Shown in pieces: positions 35,943-43,220 of a stretch of 64,000 nucleotides of DNA. A model generated the notes under the pieces. It was not told where the DNA came from, did no database searches, and saw nothing but the letters and a program-made list of their open reading frames with translations. The DNA is from Treponema sp. (GTDB taxonomy: Bacteria; Spirochaetota; Spirochaetia; Treponematales; Breznakiellaceae), in the NCBI GenBank assembly GCA_009777535.1, contig WRLP01000005.1:92149-156148 (forward strand), in the 5' to 3' direction. Positions within the stretch are counted from its first letter, which is position 1, and each line of letters opens with the position of its first letter. The translations under genes were made by a program, and so were the position numbers.

Positions 35943-36701
35943 GTGAATGGGCTTCTTTTTAATATTCAGAAATTCAGCCTGCACGATGGCCCCGGTATCC
36001 GGACAGTGGTGTTTTTCAAGGGCTGTCCCCTGCGCTGCAAGTGGTGTTCTAATCCCGAAGGCCAGGCGGAAAAGCCCCTTTTTATGGGCGAGGGGGGCAG
36101 TGCCCCCGATTCGCGGCTATACTCTATTGAAGAAACTCTGGAAATATGCCTGCAAGACCGGCCTTTTTATGAAGAATCCGGGGGAGGGGTTACTCTTTCC
36201 GGCGGAGAAGCTCTTACCCAGGGCGAATTTGCCGCCGCTCTGCTGTCTGCTCTGCGAAAAGAGGTCATTCACACAGCCCTGGAGACTTCCGGCTATGCTC
36301 CTGCAGAGGTTTTTAACGAAATTTCCGCCCTGGCTGATATGCTTTTGTTTGATATTAAACATTATGATGGTCGCCGCCACATTGAAGGTACGGGTGTTGA
36401 TACCGGCATAATTCTATCGAATCTGAAAAATGCCTTAGCCCAAAAAATACCTGTTTTGCCCCGTATTCCGGTTATACCCGGGTATAACGATTCTCTCGAA
36501 GATGCCAGCGGCTTCGCCTCTTTGATAAAATCACTGGGCCTGTCCAGAGCGCAGCTTTTGCCGTTTCACCAGTTTGGTGAGCGAAAGTACGAGCTGCTTA
36601 AAATGCCATATACCTTACGCGGCGTCCCTCAGTTACACAAGGAGGATATAGAAGGATTCAGGCGGATTATCGCCGATTCCGGCATTGAATGTTTTTTTTA
36701 G
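35943..36701 (+). CDS. Glycyl radical enzyme activating protein (radical SAM)
   Basis: 252 residues, GTG start. The family signature NIQKFSLHDGPGIRTVVFFKGCPLRCKWCSNPEG begins only five residues in, which fixes the N-terminus. C28, C32 and C35 form CxxxCxxC and hold the 4Fe-4S cluster that cleaves S-adenosylmethionine. GGGVTLSGGEAL follows. Unlike most activases of dehydratase-type glycyl radical enzymes, it lacks the Cys-rich ferredoxin-like insert after CSNP and is as compact as pyruvate formate-lyase activase. It is divergent from the kinase-lyase-epimerase genes and would generate the glycyl radical on the enzyme at 32406. Confidence 0.9.
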   Translation: MNGLLFNIQKFSLHDGPGIRTVVFFKGCPLRCKWCSNPEGQAEKPLFMGEGGSAPDSRLYSIEETLEICLQDRPFYEESGGGVTLSGGEALTQGEFAAALLSALRKEVIHTALETSGYAPAEVFNEISALADMLLFDIKHYDGRRHIEGTGVDTGIILSNLKNALAQKIPVLPRIPVIPGYNDSLEDASGFASLIKSLGLSRAQLLPFHQFGERKYELLKMPYTLRGVPQLHKEDIEGFRRIIADSGIECFF

Positions 36702-36720
36702 AAAAATGATGTGTGTCATT

Positions 36721-36751
36721 CTCCTGCAAGGTTTTAACCAGTTTGCGGGAG
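36721..36751 (+). other. Hairpin between activase and sugar-binding protein genes
   Basis: CTCCTGCAA (36721-36729) pairs with TTGCGGGAG (36743-36751) with one G.T pair, and GGTT/AACC pairs inside. No T-tract follows, so it is more likely a processing or attenuation structure than a classical terminator. Confidence 0.4.
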
Positions 36752-36803
36752 TTGTCATAAACATGCACATTGTATGATGTGTAAAAAACAACAGGAGGAT
36801 TGT

Positions 36804-37757
36804 ATGAAAAATACAATGCGTTTATTTGCATTGCTGCTGCTTTTTGGTATTGCCACAGGTACGGTGTTCGCAGGCGGCAGGCAAGGCGGCCAAAGAACAT
36901 ACAGGGCTGCCTTTATCACCCAGGCCATGTCCAACGAGTCCCAGGCTTTTACATGGAGGGAATTGCAGAGGCTGGCCCCTGAATTCGGCTTTGAGATGAG
37001 GGTGTTCGCCGGTGAAAATGAACCCCAGGTAGAGGTAGCGGGCATCGATCAATGTATTGCAGAAGGGTATGATGCAATTTTCGTCAACCCCAGCAGTATT
37101 GAGTCAATTATCCCCGCCATTACGCGTGCAAAACAGGCCGGTATAATTGTCGGCATGTTCTCGTCCCTGCTTCCGGATCAATATCATCATTTAATGGACT
37201 TCTTCTGCGGTTCCGACGATTTCCTCGGCGGTGAGCAGGCCGGTAAATTCGTGTCGCAGAAATTTCCAAACGGCGCGAATTTTGTCGAGGTCGGCGGCCA
37301 GGCCGGCCATGATGCGCAAATCAAGCGCCGCGACGGCTTCCGTGCCGGTATTGCGACTAACATTCGCATACTGGACTCCCAAAACGCCCCTACGGGCTGG
37401 AACACTCATGAAGCTTTGGCTATAATGGAAGACTTCATTGTGCGTTATGGCAGCCAAATCAACGGCGTGTGGTGCCATTGGGACAACGGCGCCAGCGGTG
37501 TTATCCAGGCCCTTCAAAACGCGGGCAGGAGAGATGTATTCGTCATTGGCGTAGACGGAAACAGAACTGGTTATGCCCAGGTTCGCGCGGGCACTCAGGC
37601 CCTTAGCGTGGGGCAGAGCTTCACCAACATGGCAAGGAAAAGTCTTGAAAACGCAAAGACGATGCTTGAAGGCGGACGTGTTGAAAAGATTAACTGGATT
37701 CCCCTTGACATGGTTACTATTGATACTATTAATAACTTTGTAGAACCCGATTGGTAG
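36804..37757 (+). CDS. Periplasmic sugar-binding protein of a CUT2 (ribose-type) ABC transporter
   Basis: 317 residues. The start at 36804 follows AGGAGG at the right spacing; an upstream in-frame ATG at 36774 has none. The signal peptide (FALLLLFGIATGTVFA) precedes GGRQGG. The mature protein fits the RbsB-like type 1 periplasmic binding fold: AAFITQAMSNESQAFTW, EGYDAIFVNPSS, GVWCHWDNGASGVIQAL and VIGVDGNRTG, the last two being the hinge and sugar-contact segments. It would deliver a pentose, hexose or related polyol to the downstream importer. Ligand identity is unknown. Confidence 0.9.
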   Translation: MKNTMRLFALLLLFGIATGTVFAGGRQGGQRTYRAAFITQAMSNESQAFTWRELQRLAPEFGFEMRVFAGENEPQVEVAGIDQCIAEGYDAIFVNPSSIESIIPAITRAKQAGIIVGMFSSLLPDQYHHLMDFFCGSDDFLGGEQAGKFVSQKFPNGANFVEVGGQAGHDAQIKRRDGFRAGIATNIRILDSQNAPTGWNTHEALAIMEDFIVRYGSQINGVWCHWDNGASGVIQALQNAGRRDVFVIGVDGNRTGYAQVRAGTQALSVGQSFTNMARKSLENAKTMLEGGRVEKINWIPLDMVTIDTINNFVEPDW

Positions 37758-37780
37758 GAAATAAGGGAAAAGGTAGAAGG

Positions 37781-37817
37781 TAGAAGATAAAATTTCATTT
37801 TTATCTTTTATCTTCTA
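37781..37817 (+). other. Perfect hairpin between binding protein and ATPase genes
   Basis: TAGAAGATAAAA (37781-37792) pairs perfectly with TTTTATCTTCTA (37806-37817). Such structures after binding-protein genes commonly stabilise the upstream message relative to downstream transporter genes. The left arm belongs to the dispersed polypurine repeat also seen in the E2 linker. Confidence 0.6.
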
Positions 37818-37846
37818 TCTCTCCAGTCTCAAAAAGGGGGTGTCAT

Positions 37847-39328
37847 GTGGAAAATGCGGCGGACAGTATAATTTTATCTGTTAAAGATGTGAGCATATCA
37901 TTTCCCGGAGTTAAGGCTTTGGATAAGGTTTCCATAGAATGCCGCCGCGGCAGCGTCCACGGCATTGTTGGTGAAAACGGCGCGGGAAAATCAACCTTAA
38001 TGAAAATTCTCTCCGGCGTATATACCAAGGATGCCGGAACCATTGTGTTCGACGGCCAAACCATTGAGCACACCACACCCGTACAGGCCCTGAAAAGGGG
38101 CCTTAGCATTATTTATCAGGAATTCAATCTTGTTAATACCCTTACTGTCGGTGAAAATATATTTCTCGGCCGCTTTTCGGAAATGAAGGGTATGCGCAAT
38201 ATACATAAAAAAGCCAGAGAGCTGCTCGACAGCATAGGCAGTACAATCAGCACCTACAAACTGGTCGGAGAACTCAGCGCCGCAGAAAAGCAGATGGTGG
38301 AAATTACCAAGGCGCTGTCGTTTAATTCCAAATTGATAATAATGGACGAGCCGTCGAGCAGCTTAACCGCTGATGAACTAAAGCGCCTGTTTTCTATCAT
38401 TGGGGATTTACGCCGGAAGGGCGTTACGGTTATTTATATCAGCCACAAGCTGGACGAAATATTCGAGCTTTGCGATATAGTTACGATTATCCGCGACGGA
38501 AAAGTGATCGATACCAGGCCAATAGGCGATTTGGATCGAAACGAAATGATTGCAAAAATGATCGGGCGCGAAATTGAAAACGAATACCCTGCCAGGCCAC
38601 ATTGCGCAGGTGAAACGCTTATGGAAGTTAAAACGATCAGAACGCGCAAACTGAAAGATATTTCTTTTGAATTGAAAAAGGGGGAAATACTTGGGTTCGT
38701 CGGGCTTGTCGGAGCCGGCCGCACGGAAATTATCCGTGCCATTTACGGCGCAGATAAGGCCAAAGAACTTAAAATACACTTAAACGGAAGACCTTCCAAC
38801 ATTAAAAAGCCGGCTCAGGCCATTCGCGAGGGCTTGAGCCTTGTGCCGGAAGACCGCAAGCTGCAGGGCCTGGTGCTGCCCTTTTCGGTGCAGGCCAACA
38901 TCACCATGGCGTGCTTAAAGAGAATTACCAAGTTCGGCTTTGTTAATGCGTCCAGGGAAAAAGATATCTGCGACAGGCAGATTAAAAACCTCGCTGTCAA
39001 AACCCCCTCGGCGAATACCAAGGCTGTGAAACTTTCGGGGGGTAATCAGCAAAAGTGCATTATGGGGCGCTGGTTCGAGATTAATCCCGATATACTGATA
39101 CTGGACGAACCGACCAGGGGCATTGATGTCGGCACCAAGTATGAAATATATGTGCTGATAAAAGAAATTGCGGAAAGGGGCGGTTCTGTTATAATGATTT
39201 CTTCCGAACTGCCCGAAGTGCTTGCGATGAGCAACCGTGTGCTTGCAATATGCGAAGGGCGGATAACCGGTGTTTTCAATCCTGAATCAGATTCGGCCCA
39301 CGATATAATGAGCGCCGCAATAGGCTGA
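37847..39328 (+). CDS. CUT2 sugar ABC transporter ATPase (RbsA/MglA-like), two nucleotide-binding domains
   Basis: 493 residues with a GTG start behind a G-rich Shine-Dalgarno. The first domain has Walker A GENGAGKST, signature LSAAEKQ and Walker B IIMDEPSSSL. The second has a degenerate Walker A GLVGAGRTE, signature LSGGNQQK and Walker B LILDEPTRGIDVG. A degenerate second Walker A is normal for this family. It powers sugar uptake together with the two permeases downstream and the binding protein upstream, all on one strand. Confidence 0.93.
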   Translation: MENAADSIILSVKDVSISFPGVKALDKVSIECRRGSVHGIVGENGAGKSTLMKILSGVYTKDAGTIVFDGQTIEHTTPVQALKRGLSIIYQEFNLVNTLTVGENIFLGRFSEMKGMRNIHKKARELLDSIGSTISTYKLVGELSAAEKQMVEITKALSFNSKLIIMDEPSSSLTADELKRLFSIIGDLRRKGVTVIYISHKLDEIFELCDIVTIIRDGKVIDTRPIGDLDRNEMIAKMIGREIENEYPARPHCAGETLMEVKTIRTRKLKDISFELKKGEILGFVGLVGAGRTEIIRAIYGADKAKELKIHLNGRPSNIKKPAQAIREGLSLVPEDRKLQGLVLPFSVQANITMACLKRITKFGFVNASREKDICDRQIKNLAVKTPSANTKAVKLSGGNQQKCIMGRWFEINPDILILDEPTRGIDVGTKYEIYVLIKEIAERGGSVIMISSELPEVLAMSNRVLAICEGRITGVFNPESDSAHDIMSAAIG

Positions 39329-39340
39329 GGGGGATAAATT

Positions 39341-40333
39341 ATGACTGGTCAATTTATATTAAAAAAACCGCAAGCCGGAAAATCCCCGATAACTGGCTTT
39401 TTACTGGAATATCTGGTTTTTTTCGCCATACTGTTACTCGTCATTGTTACCGCCGCAGTAGAACCCAACTTTTTAACTGCACAGAATTTTACCAATTTAA
39501 TGAGGCAGTTCGGCCCTTTGAGTTTTGTCGCCCTGGGAATGACATTCATCATTATTGGCGGATTTATCGACCTTTCGGTGCCGGGCATAATTTCCCTTGT
39601 CGCCATAATAACCCTATCATTGGTTGATTCTGTCGGAGAGGCCGGCGCGATGATGGCCGGTCTTGTGCTGGGCGCATCTTTGGGCTGCCTGAATGGCACG
39701 GTACTTGTGGTTTCCGGGGCATCAACCCAGGCCAAGGCCCTGTTTATTACCTTCGGAATGTCGCAGCTATACGGCGCTGTTGCGCTTTTTTATACCGGCG
39801 GCAGGTCCATGAACAGAACGCTCATTGCTCACCCTATGCCGATAACTGCCGCCCTTGGCACGGGTATGGTGGGCTTTCTTTCGCTGTCCTTTGTCGTGTT
39901 CCTGTTTTTTCTTGCCATGCTGTACATATTCCAGTCCAGGACGCTTCCGGGAAGGTACATCAATTATACGGGGGGAAACATTGTGGCGGCGGAACTCAGC
40001 GGCATACCCACAAAGCGAATTATGGTTTCCATCTACGCCATCTGCGGCTTTATGGCGGCGGTATGCGCCATTATGCTGTTTTCGCGTGTTACCGTGACAA
40101 CGCCCACCGTCGGCGCAGGCTTTGAGCGGGACGCCATTATGTCCGTAGTTGTCGGCGGTACTTCCCTTATGGGCGGGAAGGGAAGCGTGCTGCGCACCAT
40201 GCTGGGGGTTTCACTTGTAGTACTGATGTCCAACTGCATGAACCTGCTTGGCGTTCAGACGCACCTGCAGGAGGTGCTGAGGGGCGCGATACTTGTCACG
40301 GCTATTTGGCTTGATCATCGCAGGCATAGGTAA
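39341..40333 (+). CDS. CUT2 sugar ABC transporter permease 1 (RbsC-like)
   Basis: 330 residues, mostly hydrophobic, with about eight to ten membrane helices. Family signatures include GMTFIIIGGFIDLSVPGIISL (the GGIDLSVG equivalent) near residue 65-80 and the C-terminal VVVGGTSLMGGKGSVLRTMLGV. It starts 12 bp after the ATPase gene. With the second permease it probably forms a heterodimeric channel; many CUT2 systems use one permease twice, so two distinct genes are notable but not rare. Confidence 0.92.
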   Translation: MTGQFILKKPQAGKSPITGFLLEYLVFFAILLLVIVTAAVEPNFLTAQNFTNLMRQFGPLSFVALGMTFIIIGGFIDLSVPGIISLVAIITLSLVDSVGEAGAMMAGLVLGASLGCLNGTVLVVSGASTQAKALFITFGMSQLYGAVALFYTGGRSMNRTLIAHPMPITAALGTGMVGFLSLSFVVFLFFLAMLYIFQSRTLPGRYINYTGGNIVAAELSGIPTKRIMVSIYAICGFMAAVCAIMLFSRVTVTTPTVGAGFERDAIMSVVVGGTSLMGGKGSVLRTMLGVSLVVLMSNCMNLLGVQTHLQEVLRGAILVTAIWLDHRRHR

Positions 40334-40334
40334 A

Positions 40335-40372
40335 AGTAAAAGTTAAAAGGTAAAAGGTAAAAGGTAAGAAAG
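40335..40372. repeat. GTAAAAG tandem repeats between the two permease genes
   Basis: About five imperfect copies of GTAAAAG/GGTAAAA fill the 52-bp gap before the second permease and run into its Shine-Dalgarno (GAGGAGAG). The same words in reverse complement occur near 61010-61030. Confidence 0.6.
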
Positions 40373-40385
40373 AGGAGAGAGGGCA

Positions 40386-41378
40386 ATGTCCAATATGAGT
40401 GTCAGCGTACAAACACCAAAATTGCATTTTGGCAGGCAGGCCGTACAATTACTGTCCAGGCAGAAAGCGGTTACCGCCATTGCCATAATGTTATTTGCCA
40501 TGCTGTTTTCAGACTCAAGATTTTATACCCTGCTTAATTTTCTGAATATTTTCAGGGTGGCTTCACCTAACCTGATTATTGCCTTTGGCGTTACGCTGGC
40601 GGTTATTTGCCGCGGCTGTGATTTGTCAGTCGGCTCGGTGATGTCCCTGTCCGGCATTATTGCCGTCCTTTTGGTCAACAGCGGGATGAACATGTATATG
40701 GCCATGTTTATCGCCGTATTGTCCGGCACCGCTGTTGGTTTTATCAACGGATTCCTTGTCGTGCATCAAAAGACCGAGGCGTTCATCATCACGCTGGGCA
40801 TGGGTATGCTGGTTAAAGGTGTTTCCCTGCGGCTTACCGACGCCAATCCAATTCCCGCTAGAAGTTTCGATTTTATGATGATCTCCAACGGAAGTTTTCT
40901 CGGTATCCCCAACATAATGCTGTTTATGATCCTGATAGGAGCCTTTACATTCTGGCTGCTGCGCTTCACAAGTTTTGGGCGGAACTGCTATGCCCTGGGC
41001 GGCGATTATGAGGTCGCCGAATACTCAGGCATACCCGTTATACGCACAAAATGGATTGCCTTTACACTTACCGGAACATACGCCGCCATTGCGGGGGTGC
41101 TTCTGTCTTCTTACATGAATACCGGCTCCGCCATCTACGGCGATCCAATCCCCCTTATGATTAACTGCGGCGTCGTTATCGGCGGCACTTCCTTTGCCGG
41201 CGGCACCGGCGGCGTTGGACACAGCTTTATCGGCATAATGGTGATGCAGCTTTTAAGGAACTGCATGAACGGCTTCGGAATTAACCCCTACATTCAGCAA
41301 ATGATCCTTGGCATTGTGATTGTAACAATTATATGCATGGACTGTTATGCGATTAAGCGTAAAAAAGAAGATGTGTAA
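40386..41378 (+). CDS. CUT2 sugar ABC transporter permease 2 (RbsC-like)
   Basis: 330 residues, polytopic. GVTLAVICRGCDLSVGSVMSLSG matches the conserved permease motif, and VVIGGTSFAGGTGGVGHSFIG matches the C-terminal loop that contacts the ATPase. It has a Shine-Dalgarno GAGGAGAG and ends 5 bp before the convergent DeoR gene. It has the same length as permease 1 but only moderate similarity, so the duplication is old and the two probably form a heterodimer. Confidence 0.92.
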   Translation: MSNMSVSVQTPKLHFGRQAVQLLSRQKAVTAIAIMLFAMLFSDSRFYTLLNFLNIFRVASPNLIIAFGVTLAVICRGCDLSVGSVMSLSGIIAVLLVNSGMNMYMAMFIAVLSGTAVGFINGFLVVHQKTEAFIITLGMGMLVKGVSLRLTDANPIPARSFDFMMISNGSFLGIPNIMLFMILIGAFTFWLLRFTSFGRNCYALGGDYEVAEYSGIPVIRTKWIAFTLTGTYAAIAGVLLSSYMNTGSAIYGDPIPLMINCGVVIGGTSFAGGTGGVGHSFIGIMVMQLLRNCMNGFGINPYIQQMILGIVIVTIICMDCYAIKRKKEDV

Positions 41379-41383
41379 AATAT

Positions 41384-42145
41384 TTATATCGCCACTTTGT
41401 GTACTTTTATTCCGCGCCCGGCAAGGAAAGATTCCTTTTCCAGCGGAATCAGACTATCGGTAAACACTGCGCTGACGCTGCTGAAGGGAAGCAGCGGGAC
41501 AAGTCCCTGTTTGGAAAACTTTTCTGATTCTGTAAGAATAATCACTTCCTGCGCCTGCTTTGCCATATCCTGAACTATCTCAGAACGCATATTATCATTG
41601 CCTGTAAAACCGTTTTCCGAAAACCCGTCGGTCCCGATAAAAAGTTTATCCACGCTGAAACTCTGGGCGCATAAACGGGCAATCGGGCCGACCATTACCT
41701 GGGAATCATTTTGATAATCCCCCCCAAGAATAATAATCCTGGCGTGGGGCAGACGCCGGATATAGGCCGCTATAAAAGCCGAATTTGTGATGAGCCGTAT
41801 TTCCCGCCGCTTTGTGGTTAATTCTTCCGCCAGAATGGCACAACAGGAACCCGATTCAATCATAACCGCTTCTCCGTCGCGCACCAAATTACAGGCCGCC
41901 CTGGCTATTTTCTGCTTGGTGTCGTAGTGATAGGTCAGCCGGTTATTGATATCATCGCTGGATCCGGGAAAAACCTCTCCCTTTTCGTGCCGGATAATTC
42001 CCTTTTCTTCGAGCCTGCCCAAATCCGAACGCAGGGTAACTTTTGATATATTGATGATTTCCGCCAGCTTTGCGACTTCTATTCGATTAACCTGGCTTAT
42101 AATTTCCAGTATTTTTTTTTGCCGCGCTGCCTGTTTTTCGGTCAT
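41384..42145 (-). CDS. DeoR family transcriptional regulator of the sugar island
   Basis: 253 residues from the ATG at 42145 (MTEKQAARQKKILEII). The winged helix-turn-helix IEVAKLAEIINISKVTLRSDLGRLEEKG is followed by a DeoR sensor domain (IESGSCCAIL, ITNSAFIAAYI, IGTDGFSENG). The frame is open to 42196, but a promoter ends 6 nt before 42145, which makes that the likely start and predicts a leaderless message. It converges on the importer operon and is the best candidate to regulate the importer, kinase, lyase and activase genes in response to a phosphorylated intermediate. Confidence 0.87.
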   Translation of the reverse strand: MTEKQAARQKKILEIISQVNRIEVAKLAEIINISKVTLRSDLGRLEEKGIIRHEKGEVFPGSSDDINNRLTYHYDTKQKIARAACNLVRDGEAVMIESGSCCAILAEELTTKRREIRLITNSAFIAAYIRRLPHARIIILGGDYQNDSQVMVGPIARLCAQSFSVDKLFIGTDGFSENGFTGNDNMRSEIVQDMAKQAQEVIILTESEKFSKQGLVPLLPFSSVSAVFTDSLIPLEKESFLAGRGIKVHKVAI

Positions 42146-42151
42146 ATATTC

Positions 42152-42180
42152 ATGATAACAATAGCAAATCCGCTTTTCAA
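42152..42180 (-). promoter_or_regulatory. Promoter abutting the second DeoR gene
   Basis: On the minus strand TTGAAA (42175-42180), a 17-bp spacer and TATCAT (42152-42157) end 6 nt before the ATG at 42145. There is no Shine-Dalgarno sequence. Confidence 0.6.
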
Positions 42181-42189
42181 CACATGCCA

Positions 42190-42219
42190 TTGCCATTACC
42201 CCCGGATTTTTGCTATAAT
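42190..42219 (+). promoter_or_regulatory. Promoter for tRNA-Gln
   Basis: TTGCCA (42190-42195), an 18-bp spacer and a perfect TATAAT (42214-42219) lie 12 nt before the tRNA. Confidence 0.65.
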
Positions 42220-42231
42220 TTTACTCCTAGA

Positions 42232-42303
42232 TGGGACGTCGGCAAGCGGTAAGCCACCGGTCTTTGGAGCCGGTATCCACAGGTTCGAATCCTGTCGTCC
42301 CAG
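42232..42303 (+). tRNA. tRNA-Gln (anticodon TTG)
   Basis: 72 nt without encoded CCA. The acceptor TGGGACG pairs with CGTCCCA, with discriminator G. The anticodon arm CCGGT-CTTTGGA-GCCGG places TTG in the loop. The T-arm ACAGG-TTCGAAT-CCTGT is standard. Its 3' part (from 42286) is repeated at 42443-42464, after a short structured element. Confidence 0.93.
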
Positions 42304-42464
42304 TAGGGTTTTACCTTTGGACGATGCAGGATTCGAAGGGTTCGGCACGCCGACCAGGTGGGAGGAAGAGGCGCCATGGATGGCGCCGGCAGTGCCGAAC
42401 CCCGGCCTGGACTGAGCAAACAGGATGTTTGCGAAGGGAAGGCGAATCCTGTCGTCCCAGTAGG
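42304..42464. repeat. Structured element at tRNA-Gln with duplicated tRNA 3' end
   Basis: The last 18 nt of the tRNA plus TAGG (42286-42307) recur exactly at 42443-42464. Between them lie an 11-bp stem GGGTTCGGCAC (42338-42348) with GTGCCGAACCC (42392-42402), an inner stem GGCGCCA (42370-42376) with TGGCGCC (42381-42387), and a GCAAACA/TGTTTGC hairpin (42416-42432). A reversed T-arm-like word (GCAGGATTCGAA) starts at 42326. No protein-coding gene is present. It looks like a tiny insertion using the tRNA 3' end as target. Confidence 0.6.
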
Positions 42465-42515
42465 TTTTATACCATTTACCGGGGTGTCCCTATATTTTTA
42501 TGAACGAGGTTTTAT

Positions 42516-43211
42516 ATGTCCAAGGTTGTTTTATCTGCGAAAAATCGCCAGAAAGAAGGTTCTGCCGAATCCCGCCGTTTAAGGCGCAGCGGCCGTATCC
42601 CGGCCGTACTGTATGGAAGGGCGGGCAAGGCCCTTTCCATTGATCTTGACGCGCTGGAGTTTACCCGCGGCGTAAAGAATATTTCCGAAAGTACCATCGT
42701 CAAGGTCGAAGTAGACGGAAAATCCTACGATGCCGTTGTAAAGGATACCCAAAGAAATATCATCGACGGGAATATCCTTCACATTGATTTTTACGAAGTT
42801 GAAAGCGGTGTTCTCTTGCGCGCGAAGGTTTCGCTTCATCTGCATGGGAATCCCATCGGCGTGCGCGAAGGCGGTATTCTTGAAAATCCTGTCCACGAAA
42901 TCGAAGTGGAGTGTCTGCCAAAGGATCTGCCCGAGCGTATCGAGGTTGATATATCCGGCCTGAAACTCAACCAGGCCTTCTTTGTGCGGGATATTCCCCT
43001 TGGCGAAGGTGTGCGGCTTATATCCGGCGCAGACCAGGTCGTGGCTCTTGTAAAATTTGCCAAGGCCGAAGCCGCCGCTCCTGCCGCCGCAGAAGCCGAA
43101 GCCGCCGCTGCCGCAGCAACAGCCGCACCCGCCGCCGGAGCAGCGGCCCCCGCTGCCGGCGCTGCGCCTGCCGCCGCAGCCCCCGCTGCCGGAGGGAAGA
43201 AAGCCCAATGA
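42516..43211 (+). CDS. rplY: 50S ribosomal protein L25/general stress protein Ctc
   Basis: 231 residues. The N-terminal L25 domain (LSAKNRQKEGSAESRRLRRSGRIPAVLYG) binds 5S rRNA. A beta-rich TL5/Ctc domain follows, with HIDFYEV and VEVECLPKDLPERIEVDISGL. The last 45 residues are an Ala/Pro/Gly low-complexity tail ending GGKKAQ. A Shine-Dalgarno GAGG precedes the ATG. The usual neighbour pth is missing between this gene and tilS. Confidence 0.93.
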   Translation: MSKVVLSAKNRQKEGSAESRRLRRSGRIPAVLYGRAGKALSIDLDALEFTRGVKNISESTIVKVEVDGKSYDAVVKDTQRNIIDGNILHIDFYEVESGVLLRAKVSLHLHGNPIGVREGGILENPVHEIEVECLPKDLPERIEVDISGLKLNQAFFVRDIPLGEGVRLISGADQVVALVKFAKAEAAAPAAAEAEAAAAAATAAPAAGAAAPAAGAAPAAAAPAAGGKKAQ

Positions 43212-43220
43212 CGATAACCC

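Noticed and set aside
42231..42582. Open frames running across tRNA-Gln and the following element
   Set aside because: They overlap the tRNA and hairpins and have no protein family pattern.
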